From contig CAJFCJ010000009.1 of assembly GCA_904063045.1 (NCBI GenBank), positions 1,736,968 through 1,800,967 of the forward strand: DNA of 64,000 nt, in the 5' to 3' direction. This stretch comes from Dimorphilus gyrociliatus (lineage: Eukaryota > Annelida > Polychaeta > Dinophilidae). Made by a program: the position numbers and the translations under genes. Positions 49,101-62,060 of the stretch are shown here, piece by piece (the first letter of the stretch is position 1; each line of letters begins with the position of its first letter). Below the pieces are notes generated by a model that had not been told where the DNA came from, searched no databases, and was given only the letters and a program-made list of their open reading frames with translations.

Positions 49101-52100
49101 CCATGTATCGTGTGGTGTAACCCTAGGAGCTGTTGGTTCACAAATATCATCTGGACCAGCAGAGATAGGACTAGTTCCTTCTTCTGTTTCTTCAAAAAGA
49201 CCCATTCTTTTGTCAACTGTATTTTGCCATGCCATTGACATTTCTTGCATAAATTGAGCCACAAATTGTGGTTTAGCACACAAAAGCCATTGCCAGCAGT
49301 CAAGAGCTATTTCCATATATTCTTGACCAAAATATTTTACAGGAGCCCAACAAATGGCGTGAATTAACTTTCTTGCGGGGACCGTTAAATGAACTTGCAA
49401 AGCCGTCACTCTATACAAATAATGCTTAAACTCTTCCAAATCTTTAGCTTTGCAATTACGGTTTAAATTGTCTGTTAATCTGTCAATTAACTCGTCAATT
49501 TTAATATCTAGTGCAAGCATTCCATTTATTTCTCCAGCTGACAAACTTCTCATATTTAACTGAGCCATAAATTTACCCGAATCTTTTTGCACGCAATTCG
49601 GTCTTTTCGATATAACCATATTCTATATTTAAAGGAAAAATAACTTGATATAATAAAATAATATCCTTAATAAATTATTTAAAAGTGATACTGTAAATAT
49701 ATATATATGTATATGGATATTAATCTTTGTGTATACATATGTATATATATAAATTTATACAGTATGCATGGATATAAATGTAAATTGTATAAAGCTACAC
49801 AAATTAATTTCATTTTGATGTAAGGGTTAAATAATAATTAATAATAATAAAACAATCAAAAAAGATTTGGGCTTGTTAGTATAACAATTGTAGTTATAGG
49901 CTTTTTGTCTTTTTTTTAAATTTAATTTAATATTAGAAAATGTAAGATATTTCAACAAAATACATTGATAATCAATATTTCTATCAATATTTAAATGTAA
50001 TTAAATGTTATATATTTTTTATTTATTTTGTGTTTTTTTTTTGTTTTTAATAATAAGAATATTAAAGACAGAAAATGTGTTTGGTTATAAAAAAAGATGA
50101 AGAAAAAATAAAATCTGTTGAGGAAGGAAAAATAAAATAAAAACTGAAAAACGTAAAAATCACGAAGACGAAAGTGAAGAAGAGAATTCGAAAAAATGAA
50201 CCGTGAGAACACTCGAAAATATAGCGTCATACCAAATCGACGAAACTCCCTTTTGTACTGAAACTTCTTGTAAGTTGTTTAAAGGAAGAACCCTTACTCA
50301 AGGTGATTAGAGTCGGTGCAGATCGAATCTTTACAAGAGTCTGCTAAATAGTAATAATTTGCTAGAATAACCTAGTTTATTATTTTGATATACTTTAGTT
50401 CTGCCTCGCGACAACCCTTTTTAATAACACTTTTATTTACCATTCAAGGTTTTAAAGCGTCTCTTTCCTTTTTTTTAGTCTTAATAGGCAATCAATTCAA
50501 AATAGGCATGCAAAAATTATTTTTTTTGCATTCACAACATTGAACAGTTTAAAGAATAAAAAAAATAAGTAGAAATTATAAGAGAAATAGCTACGAACCC
50601 CCAGTGATGCTGACCAAGGTGATACTCTCGTATAACCAGCATATTCCAATACAGTCTCCGTTATGAATGATAGATTCGTATAGCTTTGGGCATTTTTCGT
50701 GTTTGATTCCGTCTTAACTTCCCGAATATATTCAATTAGGTAGGAACGAACAGTATTTGGTGCCCATGTCATAGACTCTTTTAAGATGTCAACAACTCTA
50801 TTGGCGTAATCTTGAACGATTTTCTAAAATTTACGATGAGAACGTAATAAATAATCCAAGTGATAAGTGTTGTTTAAACTTTACCTCTCTACCGTTCATA
50901 TTATCCATTACCCGTAAACAATATGGAGTACCAGGTACTTTAAATTCAGGGGTGTCTTCATGTGGATCCTAAAATATAAATGCAAATAAGGGCATTTATT
51001 TTTTAGAAAAACAAAATTCGTTCATTATACTTACCATATCCAAAGACATGGAGAGAATTTGTAAAATATCTAACATTGTTCTAATTACCCTACCACTCCA
51101 TAGCACATAAGGAAATCTTTAATTTATTTATAAATAGTAAATTAATAATTTAATAAATATAAAAGTACTAGAAATTATTAAAAAAAATACTTACACATAT
51201 ACTAAATCTGTTATGCAGTAATCAGCAAAATACTTAATTCTATCAGTAATATGATTGAATTTAACTAATAAAAATTGAAAATGCTTTTCCATCTCTTGTT
51301 CCCTTTGTTCGCATTTCTCCTTTGACTTTTGAGTTTCTAAGAATATTGTAAAAGCTTTGTACATTGCCGCGCTCATACATTCGCATAAGTAGTCTAAAAT
51401 CAATCAGAAAGTAAGTACTTGTAAAGTTTGTTTCTAAATATATAATTAAGATATTTTCTTACTTTTATTTTTATTTAAGTTATGATCCTCTAAGTATCGA
51501 AAGAGTCTGTCTAGGATATCAGTACCGTTAGTATACTTTGCTCTAATTGTTTCCAATTTCAAAACTGATAAAATATGTCCACATCTATTAAAATCCTGAC
51601 TCATAATTGAACTCCTGATATTTTGAGTAAAGTGTTGATTATATTTCTGATCATTAGAATTTGTAATTTGAATTTCTCTTATTAATGTTTGTCTTAATTC
51701 GGCCAATTCGGTCTGAAAGAAGATTGCTTACTAAAAAAAGACAAAATCATAATTTATTAATACTTACAGCTCCAACAGTCTCATTTTTTATAACGCCTGT
51801 ATAATTTAATGATCTTGCCGTTTCACCCAGAGTAAGCATTGGAGATTTTGTAGCTACTTCGTAAACGCTATCAACCCATTCTGATGGCCATTGAGCTATT
51901 AAAATTAACCTTTAGATTTTCTATAAACTGTTTCCTTTTAATCAACAAACCCTTCTCTGTAAATCCCAAAGTAACGCAATATAACCAAAAGTCTCTAAAC
52001 AGCCCATGTAATCTTATATTTGGATTATCAACAGTAGGAACTGGTAGTCTTTTAATCAACTATAAAGAATAATAAAATTTTAAATATACAAAATAGTTTA

Positions 52101-55100
52101 TACAAATATTAAAATAAATACTTACAACTGCAATGACTGGAATAAGCATCCCCAAACTTCCGGCGAAACTTGAAGCCTATTAAATTAATTAAACAAATTG
52201 TAAAATAGAATAAAGGTTATTACAACAAATTTATATCTATTCCGCGGAAATAAAATATTCTATGCTAAACACGATGCATCTCTGATCTATGCCATTCCTT
52301 ATATCGTGAACAAAATCATGCTTTGTAAATAGTTCGATATGGGATTTACATATATATATATATATATAAATATACTTTATATAAGTAATATAAAGATAAT
52401 AAATACAGATAAAAAAAAACCATTTGCATGTTCATAAGAGATATAGAGATAGAAATAAAAAAAAAGTTTGTAGAGTTTTCAATTCAAGTTATAAAAATTC
52501 CTTATTTAGTTAATTCCCCTTTATATTTTTACTCTGTTTATATATAGTGCAAAGAGATTTTTTTGTAATAGAATAAAAAGCTAAAATATCATTTGGAAGT
52601 TTAAAAAAACAAACCACATTTAAGCATTCATTTCCTTATTTTTTTTATCAACTACCGTATCAAATTTAAACTTACCTTTGCAGTTGGAAAATTTGAATGT
52701 GTCAACTGAATGTGTGTTATAGTATTTTTAGGTGTTAGTTTGTGTACAAGATACAAAAAAAAAAAAAACGTTCAATCTTAGTTATTCATTTCTTTAAAAT
52801 CTAAGGTGATCCATCACTTGTATTGTATGTATAACTACACTTGTGTGTAAACTAAGATAAGTACCTTAAGCGCAAAATGCGCTTTTTCAGTTGCCCTTTT
52901 ACTTTCTAATCCCAATTGAACAAATACTTCTAATAAAGCCTTTAACATATCCATTAGTTCCGTTTCGCCAGTTAAATGGACTGCAATTTTGGCATAAGCG
53001 TCAATTGCAGCGTATGATACATGGCTATATTAAAAAAGAAGGAATTTACATTTTAAAAATAAAATAATAATTGTTAGTATTACCGATATCTGCTGACTTT
53101 TTGGGATTCTGACGTAATGCTACTTTCAACGCATATTGAATTTAAAACTTTAATTATATGTTCCCGAACTTGATCCTGATATGAATATTAAAGAGGGATA
53201 AAGTCAATAATCAATTATGGAAGAGATATAAAAGTTCATAGATAAATTACTTACACAACCACCAATGACCATGTAGGCAAACTGATCAACTATAAGAGTG
53301 TCAATAACTGACGGAGGATTGCAAAATTTTTGATTAAGCAGGGACATAACAGTTTCAACAACTTTTGGAATATGTTTTAATACAACTGCAACTCTTGCCA
53401 TTGTAAATATAGTATTGACGGTTACAATTTTAACTTTATTGTTTGTTAGTTCACTTTCCGTCAATTTACCAATTAGAGATAGAAGAAATGCATCAACACT
53501 GTTGTTATCTATTTCATATCCTGCTTCCAAAGCTCTAAAATATAATAAAATAATTTATATCTACAATAATTTCTAATTAATAATTACTACATACAAGCAT
53601 ATATTCTGTATAGCTGTATCTCTAAGTGTTTCAAATATTGCCGCCATTTTCATTTTAGAATTTTTTTGTAATGAGGTATCTAGTGTATCGAATACAATTC
53701 CTTCTGATGAAACCAATAACGATCCTAATCGTGCATATTTGTCATATTCGGAAGATTGAGAGTATTTTACATATTTAAATAAAATTGGTGCTGGGATAAC
53801 AAGAAAATCTCTTAATTCGCTCACAACCGACGACGCCATATGTGGAAATTTTTTTGCCAATTTACCAATAACCTATTTTAATATTTGTAAGACATCAATC
53901 AATAATATGCCTCTGAATTTATATATGTATACAAACTGATATTGCTGCTAGATGCAGTGGAAAATGCGTAGATAATAATTTAGGATCTAAACTATTTCTT
54001 AATTTCCTTTTTAAAACACCTTCCAACTTTTGAGCTTCTGTTATTTGTTAAATTTTTATTATATAACATGTTGACATAATATACAGTATATACAGTATAC
54101 TGTATTGTTTATCAATATGCTACTAACCTGCTTCGTCTTGCCTTGCCCAAATCATTAATTCAGTACAAGCCCTATTGCCCTGTACAGCTAAATCGCTAAA
54201 ATTATTAGTATGTTTGTCATTTGTTGCACTTGGATGAAGTTCTAGCTGAAGATAACCATTACCAGATAATGTGAAAACGAAATTTCTAATCTTATCATGA
54301 AACTCTTTGGGCAAATCTAAAAAAAGGAAGAAAATAGTATAAAGAGTATTTCAGTCGATTTAAAGAAATACAAACCTTGGCGGGAATGCAGTAAGTCTCT
54401 AAGCATAACTGAAACTGTAAATGTAATAACCTCTCCTAAACTTTTGTATGGATTATTTTTTCTCTTCATCGACTTTTTCGATCGCTAAAAGAATATTATA
54501 AAATATTTTATGGATTATAATATTTCTAGTAATACATTCAATTTTTACCAGTTTTTCATCTTTGCATAGTTGATCGAATTTATTTAATAGCTTCTTATTT
54601 ACTAAATCTTCAACTATGGTAAGTATTTCATCCAATTCGGAGCTTGACAAGTCAATCGCCTTACAAATTCTTATATTTAAAGATGGATCTTCTTTTTCGA
54701 CATCGCTAAAACACGAGCCGACTTTATTAAAATAGTGAGTTGATGGATCGATATTGTTGATATTCTTCACAACAGGTATTTCGAAGTGAGAGCGTCTTTT
54801 ATCATCATTACTCAATCGATTGTTCAAGTCAGATTGACTACTGTTAAAGAGAATTATGCAAGGTATGAAATTTCTTTCAATTTTGTGTTTTATCAGTAAT
54901 AGACAACTATTTAACCACTTTTAAATACAACGTTATAAATACACAAAACAATTAGTTGCTCGTACTATCTGCTTTACCTCACAAAAGATATTCAAATTCA
55001 CAACACTCACCAAAATGTACCCGACCTTATCGTGTCTGAATCCCCTTCACCGACAATGTTTAAATGCATTTGCTGCGACATTACTCGAGGGATAACGCTT

Positions 55101-56547
55101 CTGACCTGAAACGTTTTTTTAGGGGTAGTTGGGATTTTTTTCGGCTGAGCGGGCGTCTGCTTTAGTTGAGTTAATCCACGATGAGAGGTAAATAAGGAGG
55201 AATAAAGAGAAGCATTTTCGTTCAAACTCAATCTTCCAAAAGCTCTGATTGCTCCCAATAATACAAGAATAAGCCTTTTGCATTGTGCATCTAAATTAGA
55301 TAATTTAGTAATTATTCCGTGATTTATACTGCAGTTCCATAATTGACAACTTAAAGCAAAAAAGCTAGTCTTACCGTTTTCAGACGAAGTTAAGGAATCA
55401 GTTAATTGACGTAGAAGCTTAATTTGATAGCTGATTATCTAAAGATTAAAAAATATTACATTGTTGAAAACATTCATTTTCTTATATAATAGAAACTTAC
55501 ACTTGTCTTTAAAGAGTTATCTTTTATAATCACGTCATTTAGTAAGGTTATAATAATAAAGGAAAAACATTCCTGGGGAGGTAGTTCTTAATTGGGACAA
55601 AAGTATGAATTATTAGTAAATCGATAATCTAGAGGAAATTATGACTTACTGTAGTCTTCAGTAAATTGTGTCAAGTCCCACTCAAAATTCGGTAGTATTT
55701 CCAATATTTTTAGAAAGTAAGAAAGAATATCTTCTTTATGCTAAAATTCATAACAAAAAATATTATATCTATTATTATTTATTATCAATTTTGTTAATAC
55801 ACTTTGATTTTTCCATTAAAATCTTATTAAGTTCACTAGATGGCGGATGAATAATGGCAATCCCTTTTTTTATATATACATACATATATATATATATATA
55901 TATACGATATTTGAGACAGGATTTAACTTGTAATAATGCTCACTAAGCATATTTATTAATTTTTTTATTTAAATATAGTTAAAATAGATAAAAATAAAAC
56001 CTGAAGCTTTGATTCGATTAGAAATATTCCCAGGGCAATAATTGCATCTCGAGATCTCCTGTTGATTATTACAGAAGGTTGCGAATTGAAGACAGGACAG
56101 TGAGCTTTCAAACGATCGAGCTGTTCATAAAATAATTATAAATTCAATAAGATCAGATACGAAGACTGATAAAAATTAATAATGCTAAATAACAAATCGA
56201 TTTGTAAAGCGGCGAAAGGGATTTAGAAATTGGAAAATTGAACATATCAAAATAATATCAAAAATAAAAATCGATTTAAAAATTATTTTCACTAAATCTA
56301 ATCTTAAGAATAATATAAAACCTTTGCTAATGGTACTGCTTCTAAACTAGCTAAGGAACGAGCAAAATTCTGTAGATTCTGAGCGAAAAACGCTCGTCTC
56401 CTCTCCGCCATGTCTGTTTTCCTGTTGTCATCTGCATACGTTTTAGATGCTATCGTAAAAGTTTCTCTACCAGTTTCCTCCACATTCTGGTTTGACTATT
56501 ATAATGTTTTTTTATTAATAAAATAATAGCTATTCTATACATACCAT
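46144..56547 (-). CDS. PI4KA: Phosphatidylinositol 4-kinase III alpha, many exons
   Basis: PI4KA makes the plasma-membrane pool of PI4P, in complex with TTC7 and FAM126. I read about 25-30 short exons from 56547 down to 46144. The first coding exon appears to be the ATG alone (56547..56545, then GTATGT); the next begins [11 protein letters not shown]. The long alpha-solenoid is recognisable through [50 protein letters not shown]-like [29 protein letters not shown] and [13 protein letters not shown]. The lipid kinase unique region ([28 protein letters not shown]) precedes the catalytic loop [11 protein letters not shown], the split DFGF ([15 protein letters not shown]) and the ending [12 protein letters not shown]. 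All kinase residues I could check are intact. The largest intron, about 980 nt, lies at 49622-50600 and is AT-rich. Confidence 0.93.
55871..55905. repeat. (TA)n/(CATA) microsatellite in PI4KA intron
   Basis: TA-rich simple repeat in an intron of PI4KA. Similar tracts occur at about 52350-52369 and in the large intron near 49695-49755. Confidence 0.75.
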
Positions 56548-57012
56548 TATATTTGTAAGTTATAAGTTGCACACATTAAACATAGCCGAATTTGTGATCT
56601 TGTTTCGCTGACAGTAGTGGACAAATTATAAAAGCCTACGCATAATTTTAAATAGAACTATGAGTTCAATGCCTCATACATACAAAAAAAAACTAGATAG
56701 ATTACTCAGTGGTCGATATTTTCGTTTAGATTTATTAGGCCTAACTTTTTAAAGTTTTTTTTTAGATATAAACAGTATTCTCGGTTAGTATTTATGACTA
56801 ATAAAATATCGAATTAGATAAATCTATACTAGTTGTTGGCGAAGTAATTATTGATTTTTGAGAACTTTTTTTTTATATTTGACTTTTATTAGAGAGAATA
56901 AATGAATGCGAAAAGAAAGTAGAAGTGAAAAATATTGATAAAACAAAGGTACAAAAACAATTATATCCCTTTGTAGAAGGAGCACTTTTAGTCCGTTATC
57001 CCAGGTTAATAT
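56548..57012. other. Intergenic between TECPR2 and PI4KA
   Basis: This 465-bp spacer lies between two genes on the minus strand. It must hold the PI4KA promoter and the TECPR2 3' UTR. No open frame or element is recognised. Confidence 0.4.
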
Positions 57013-60000
57013 TTAATCAATAACTTCCCAGTCGTCTGTATTCAAACTATTAAGTCTTATAAACTCTTTATTTGTTGTATTTTTTAAGTGATGAGCTGTT
57101 CTTAGCAAATGTGTTTTTCTCTTAATGAGATGTCCTTCCTTCGTTATTGCCCATAGAGTATTGTCGCGGGAAGCTAAACGAGTGAAATAATATGATAAAA
57201 ATAGGAAACAAAAATAATAATAAATATAATCTTGATACGAGAAAAGACCTTTGATTGTTTACCTGATATATGATTAAAGTTACCAGGAATTTGTCTCCAA
57301 TAGTCACCGTGAAGGTTATTTTCATTTATTCCATGTCTAACAAACAGGCCATTACTGGTTGTCAAAGCATATACTGCATTATCACTTATAGCCAATTTGA
57401 CAGCTTTTATACCTTTTTTAATAACGACAAACATATACTGCTAAATTGGAATATATAAGAAAAGAGCTAATCTTTATACCTGGGATATACATCCAATCAG
57501 TTCCAATTGGAAGACTTTCTGTTATACCTTTTCTTGTGTATACACAATTCATAGAATCGATTGCCCAGATCTAATTAGAAAACATATATTAATTGACATA
57601 TTTATTCATAAGTCTGTCTACTATATAGATCTAACCATTTTGAAATTAAAACCGCTAAAAATAGAGGTTAAAAGACTTTGGCCATGTTTTGACAGACTCT
57701 CTTCAATTGGTATCCACGCAGCTGATAGAGAACCTGCAGATGGTGGTTCAATACTCATTCGGAGGTACAGCTTTCCTTTTTCATCAACAGACCAAGCAAA
57801 CTTTGAATTAATAGCTACAGAACATATTTTACTTTGTCCAATGAGCATTAAATCAATTGGTATCCAATTAAGACCTTGTGGACAGCCTGGTGATACACCT
57901 GATCTAGAATATATAGCCCCATCCGTCGATAGTACCCATAAGTACCATTCAACAGCACAAATACTAGATACGTCGAACGGAACGTTTCGAATTGCTAATT
58001 GAACTTCAAAAGCATATTGAGTTTTTGGCGATATACCAAAGAGTTTATTACACACTTGCTGAGACCAAACAAGATTGCCAAGCGAGTGAACGTTACGCCA
58101 AGGTATAGAATCTGCCATTCCAAGTGGAGTTGCTAGCTTCCATCTGTGACCCAACACGTTATCCTTGCAAATAAAAATACTTCTTGAACCAATCTCAGCA
58201 ACAAAAACGGCCGTTTTAGATGAGGAAGCCAGAACGGAAGTAGTGCCTACATTACTTAAGCTCTTGGAGAATGGGGTGGAATAAAACCAACGAGACAAGC
58301 TTCGTTTATTAACGTCATGAACTATAGGACTTTCAAGGGAGACCTGCATAAAATAACACATTGCATTGAAATAAAATAATTTATATATATACAGTATATA
58401 AATATATGCCAATATATTACCTGATAGACATTCCCATCACCGTGAGGATTTTCTTGAGTAACATTTGGAGCAAGCCAGATTAATCCTTTCTTGTCAATAA
58501 TCCATCCAATACCAAAAGAACCAAGACTTATGTGACGAATGTTTAATTGTTCGTTTATTCTTTTCACTTTGCACCACTTCACGGCAGATTCATCATCACT
58601 TGAAGTGAATACAGTAGCCCACAAAATACCCTCTACATCTAGAGCCCAAACAATATTATCTTTAGAAGAGATACTAGTTATCATTTTGGGATGTTCTATG
58701 GTTACAGAACGGAATGCTGGTCTTTGAGCAGATAGATTCTTTTGTAATTTAACAATACCATTATCTTTTTTAACATACCTATTATAAAATAAATGAAAAA
58801 CGAATAAATGAATTTTAATTCTTTTATGTATGCGAACCATGCACAATGCTCCATTACACAAATATCACTAACTTCTTTTAAAATATGAACCCATTTCAAG
58901 CCTGTTGGATATCTTTCAGTAATATGCTGTGCTACGAATACATTATTGTTATATAATCGCCAAAGAATAGTCGAAGAGTCATTAACAGAAATTTTATCAG
59001 CAGGCGCATCTTGAACTAAACGCCACATTGGGGCATTTTTCTGGAAAAAATGAATTGATATTAGTATATTGGCGTACATCTTCATATATGTATATATACT
59101 AATATATTCAATTATTTACCGTTAAATTGCAATAATGAAGCTTTTGTGATTTGTCAGTCAACCATATATATTTTTCGGATATACAAAAGTTTTGCACGAG
59201 TGAAGGAACCGACATTTCCGTCCAAATTTCCTCGTCAAGAATTTCAAATTCATCAGTGCTGGTATATTCGCTAATAGTCTCCTCTTCTACAGTATCTTCT
59301 ATAATCTTTTCCTCTTCCGTACAAGTTTGAGTTTCACGCGCATATATACTATTAAATTCTTCGTCGGATAGCGAAGCTGATGACGATAAAGAAGGCCTAT
59401 TTGATGTATTATCTCCATTGAATATTTCACACGGTAAAGAGAAATCTCTAGTTTCGTCATCATATGCTGACTCTTCTACTTCTAATGATTTTGATTCTGG
59501 CTGCAATTCTTTTTTTTCAACTAATTGTTCAGAATTTGATTTAATAGAGCATTCTTCAGCAGCCTGAGTAGCTTCTTCATTTTTAGCTTCAGTAACTATC
59601 TCCACGTCATCTATATTTGTATTCTGAACAACCGCCTTTTCTTGAACGTCTATATCTGTAGTTTGAGTATCATCTTCTTGAGCGTCTGTGTCTTTATTCT
59701 CAGTAACTTCCTCTTTTTCATTGCATTCCGTTTTAGTCTGGGAATTTGATTCATCTCTCACTTCAATTTCTTTGGGTTGATCCTTCACAAATTCCTTGGC
59801 CTTTAATTCACTGTCACTGTCATTTGTTTTATTATCAGTTAGGTCATTGGGGATGGAATTAACGTAATTAGAATCTTTATCATTATGACTCGATAAACTT
59901 ATAGTATCGGAGATAGAAGCTTCATTTGAACCCGAGCCGGAAGTAGAAGATACGAAACTATGAGAATCTTCATCTACTTTCTTTTTAGCCTTCTTTTTTT

Positions 60001-61548
60001 TCTTTTTCACTTTTACTGTCTTAATTGAAAATACAATAGAATCGTCAAAACTTTTTTTACCAATTAAGTCTAGATCCGGTGTATCTTCTTTAGCTGTGAC
60101 TGACTCTGCTTTAAGGTCAGTAGTAATTGGATCTGTTAATTTTTTATCAACTTGATCGGCGTTCTCAGAGGTTTCTTCCTCGGTCTTTTCTCTTAATTGC
60201 ATATCGGAAAGCATATCATATGCGGAATTGCTCTCAGACGGAGGATCAGATGGACTTTTATCCTCATTATACCTTTTACCTTCAGGGACAGTAAATGCCA
60301 TTTTATCACCAAATTTGGAAATATTTTTCCAAACTTTTGAAGATACGTCTTTAATTTTGTGTACTGCTTGTTCAAACTGTTCAATTTCCTGCGATTTCTC
60401 TTTTGATATAATTGAAAATCTATCATCTGGTTTGACGGCAACCCTTATAATATCAATTTTTGAGAATTTTAGTATAATAAATATTTCAGAGTCATAAACA
60501 CAAACATCTCTTATTGGAATGTTTTCAAGAGAATTAACAATTGTTCCACCAATAGTCATAACGAATAAATGTGAATTGAACCATGTAATTAAAAAGTTTT
60601 CTTGAAATTTTAATACTTTACCAAATTGTATTGTTTCATGCTCGTCCTTTACTTGTTGCTGTGAATTTAGTATTAAGGGAATTTTGGGAAATTTAGCCTC
60701 TTTTATAGCATCTTTAAAGAGTATTGTTTGTTCAACTTTTCCTGTAATATTTGCTTTCCATATTCTCATTCCTGGTCGGGAGGAGAAAATCTTTGGATTT
60801 TTCGGATCTTCAACACTTGAAAAAAAGCATGCGCCAAAATCTAAAAAAATCTTTCTCTCTTTAGATCCAATTTGTATTAGCTGATCTCCTTTATCTGTGT
60901 CAATTAAAATACTCCTTCTTTTCGTTGAAACGAGTAATACTTTTAGGGGTTTATGATAATCTAATTGAACGATTTCTTCGCCCTCCCTTGTTATTATTGC
61001 AGATTCAGTTTCATTGAGGCTAAAAAGCATGTCAGTACAAACAACAGTACCTTCTTCATCGCCAGAGAACAGATGTTGATTATTTTCTGATATACAAACA
61101 GTACTAACTGGTCTTTGATGCATCCCCTGAACTACCCATTGACTACCCTTAATAATATGACCGTTCTCTAATACAGCGGATAGTTGAAAAATGTATAAAA
61201 TACCAGTGCGGGTCCCAGCGAATACTAAGGTTTCGACGCTTTCTTTAATGGTTATGCAACTAACAACATCTGTCGGATCCTAGAAAGACACTCTTTTACA
61301 TAAATGTATAAAGAATACTTTCAAGAATGACTTACTTTACAACATAACTTTTCGATAGTTCTTTTGTCTCTGTTGTAGATGAAAACGCATCCATTATTGG
61401 ATCCTATAGCAATATATTTTGAATTGGCACTTATACAAGTTAATACAACATTTGTTGCATAAAGCATATAACGGCTGGCTCGTGGAATAAGATCTATTAA
61501 GGCATCAAGTCTTTCATGTTCCTCTAACAAAATACTTTCGGAACTCAT
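57013..61548 (-). CDS. TECPR2: Tectonin beta-propeller repeat-containing protein 2
   Basis: The start at 61548 (MSSESILLEEHERL) opens exon 61548..61336; the long second exon runs 61279 to about 59130, with smaller exons down to 57013. TECPR2 is an autophagy/ER-export factor that binds ATG8-family proteins and HOPS. The N-terminal WD40 propeller shows SANSKYIAIGSNNGCVFIYN and HLFSGDEEGTVV, then a long acidic Ser/Thr/Glu-rich linker with the family's Lys block (KVKKKKKKAKKK, about 59980-60020). The C-terminal half carries TECPR repeats (W-alternating words such as WALDVEGILWATVF and LWAITKEG). The chain ends DDWEVID, an acidic WxxI LC3-interacting motif at the same place as in vertebrate TECPR2. 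It lies between PI4KA and AP-4 epsilon on the same strand. Confidence 0.92.
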
Positions 61549-62060
61549 TTTATTTATTGAGCGATAAAATGCGTATTTATCAAGTTACTCAATTTAAATT
61601 CCTTCAACGCTATATTCGATTCTGTTGTCAAGTTTCTTCATAATACTCAATCAAATTTATAATTCTCTATTCAGCTACAAAAAAAAATTATAGCATTCCT
61701 GTTGAACATCACATGGAAAGTAATTTGTTTACTTGGCAGACTCACGTGATCTGTGGCAGACTGAAATGAAATTCGGTAACAATGGCTTAGTAATAACTAT
61801 GTACCTTGTACAAAATCGTTCTATTTCCGTAAACCGAACAAGTATTATTTTCTCATTATATCTATGTATTTAAACTATAATAAGAATTTAGTATCTTTTT
61901 TTCTAACTTTTAAAATAAATGATTTATTTAAAAGAAAAAACTCATTGTTAAATTTTTTGGGTTGAAGATAGTTAGAACGAAAATAACATTCAAAACCGGA
62001 AAAAATATGAACGAAATTGGAAAAACGAAAAAAATATTTGAAGAGAAAATAAAATATGAA
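61549..62060. promoter_or_regulatory. TECPR2 upstream region with TCACGTGA box
   Basis: This 512-bp spacer lies between the TECPR2 start and the AP-4 epsilon stop. At 61742-61749 is the palindrome TCACGTGA, the core of the TFEB/MITF-type CLEAR element, about 195 bp upstream of the TECPR2 ATG. It sits between two copies of GGCAGACT (61735-61742 and 61755-61762) spaced exactly 20 bp. The rest is AT-rich without genes. Confidence 0.5.

Noticed and set aside
53638-53650. Second CCGCCATTTT YY1-like motif
   Set aside because: It is inside a PI4KA coding exon (Ala-Ala-Ile-Phe) and is explained by the codons.
57640-58002. Plus-strand 120-codon open frame
   Set aside because: It is antisense to TECPR2 repeat exons and has no independent support.
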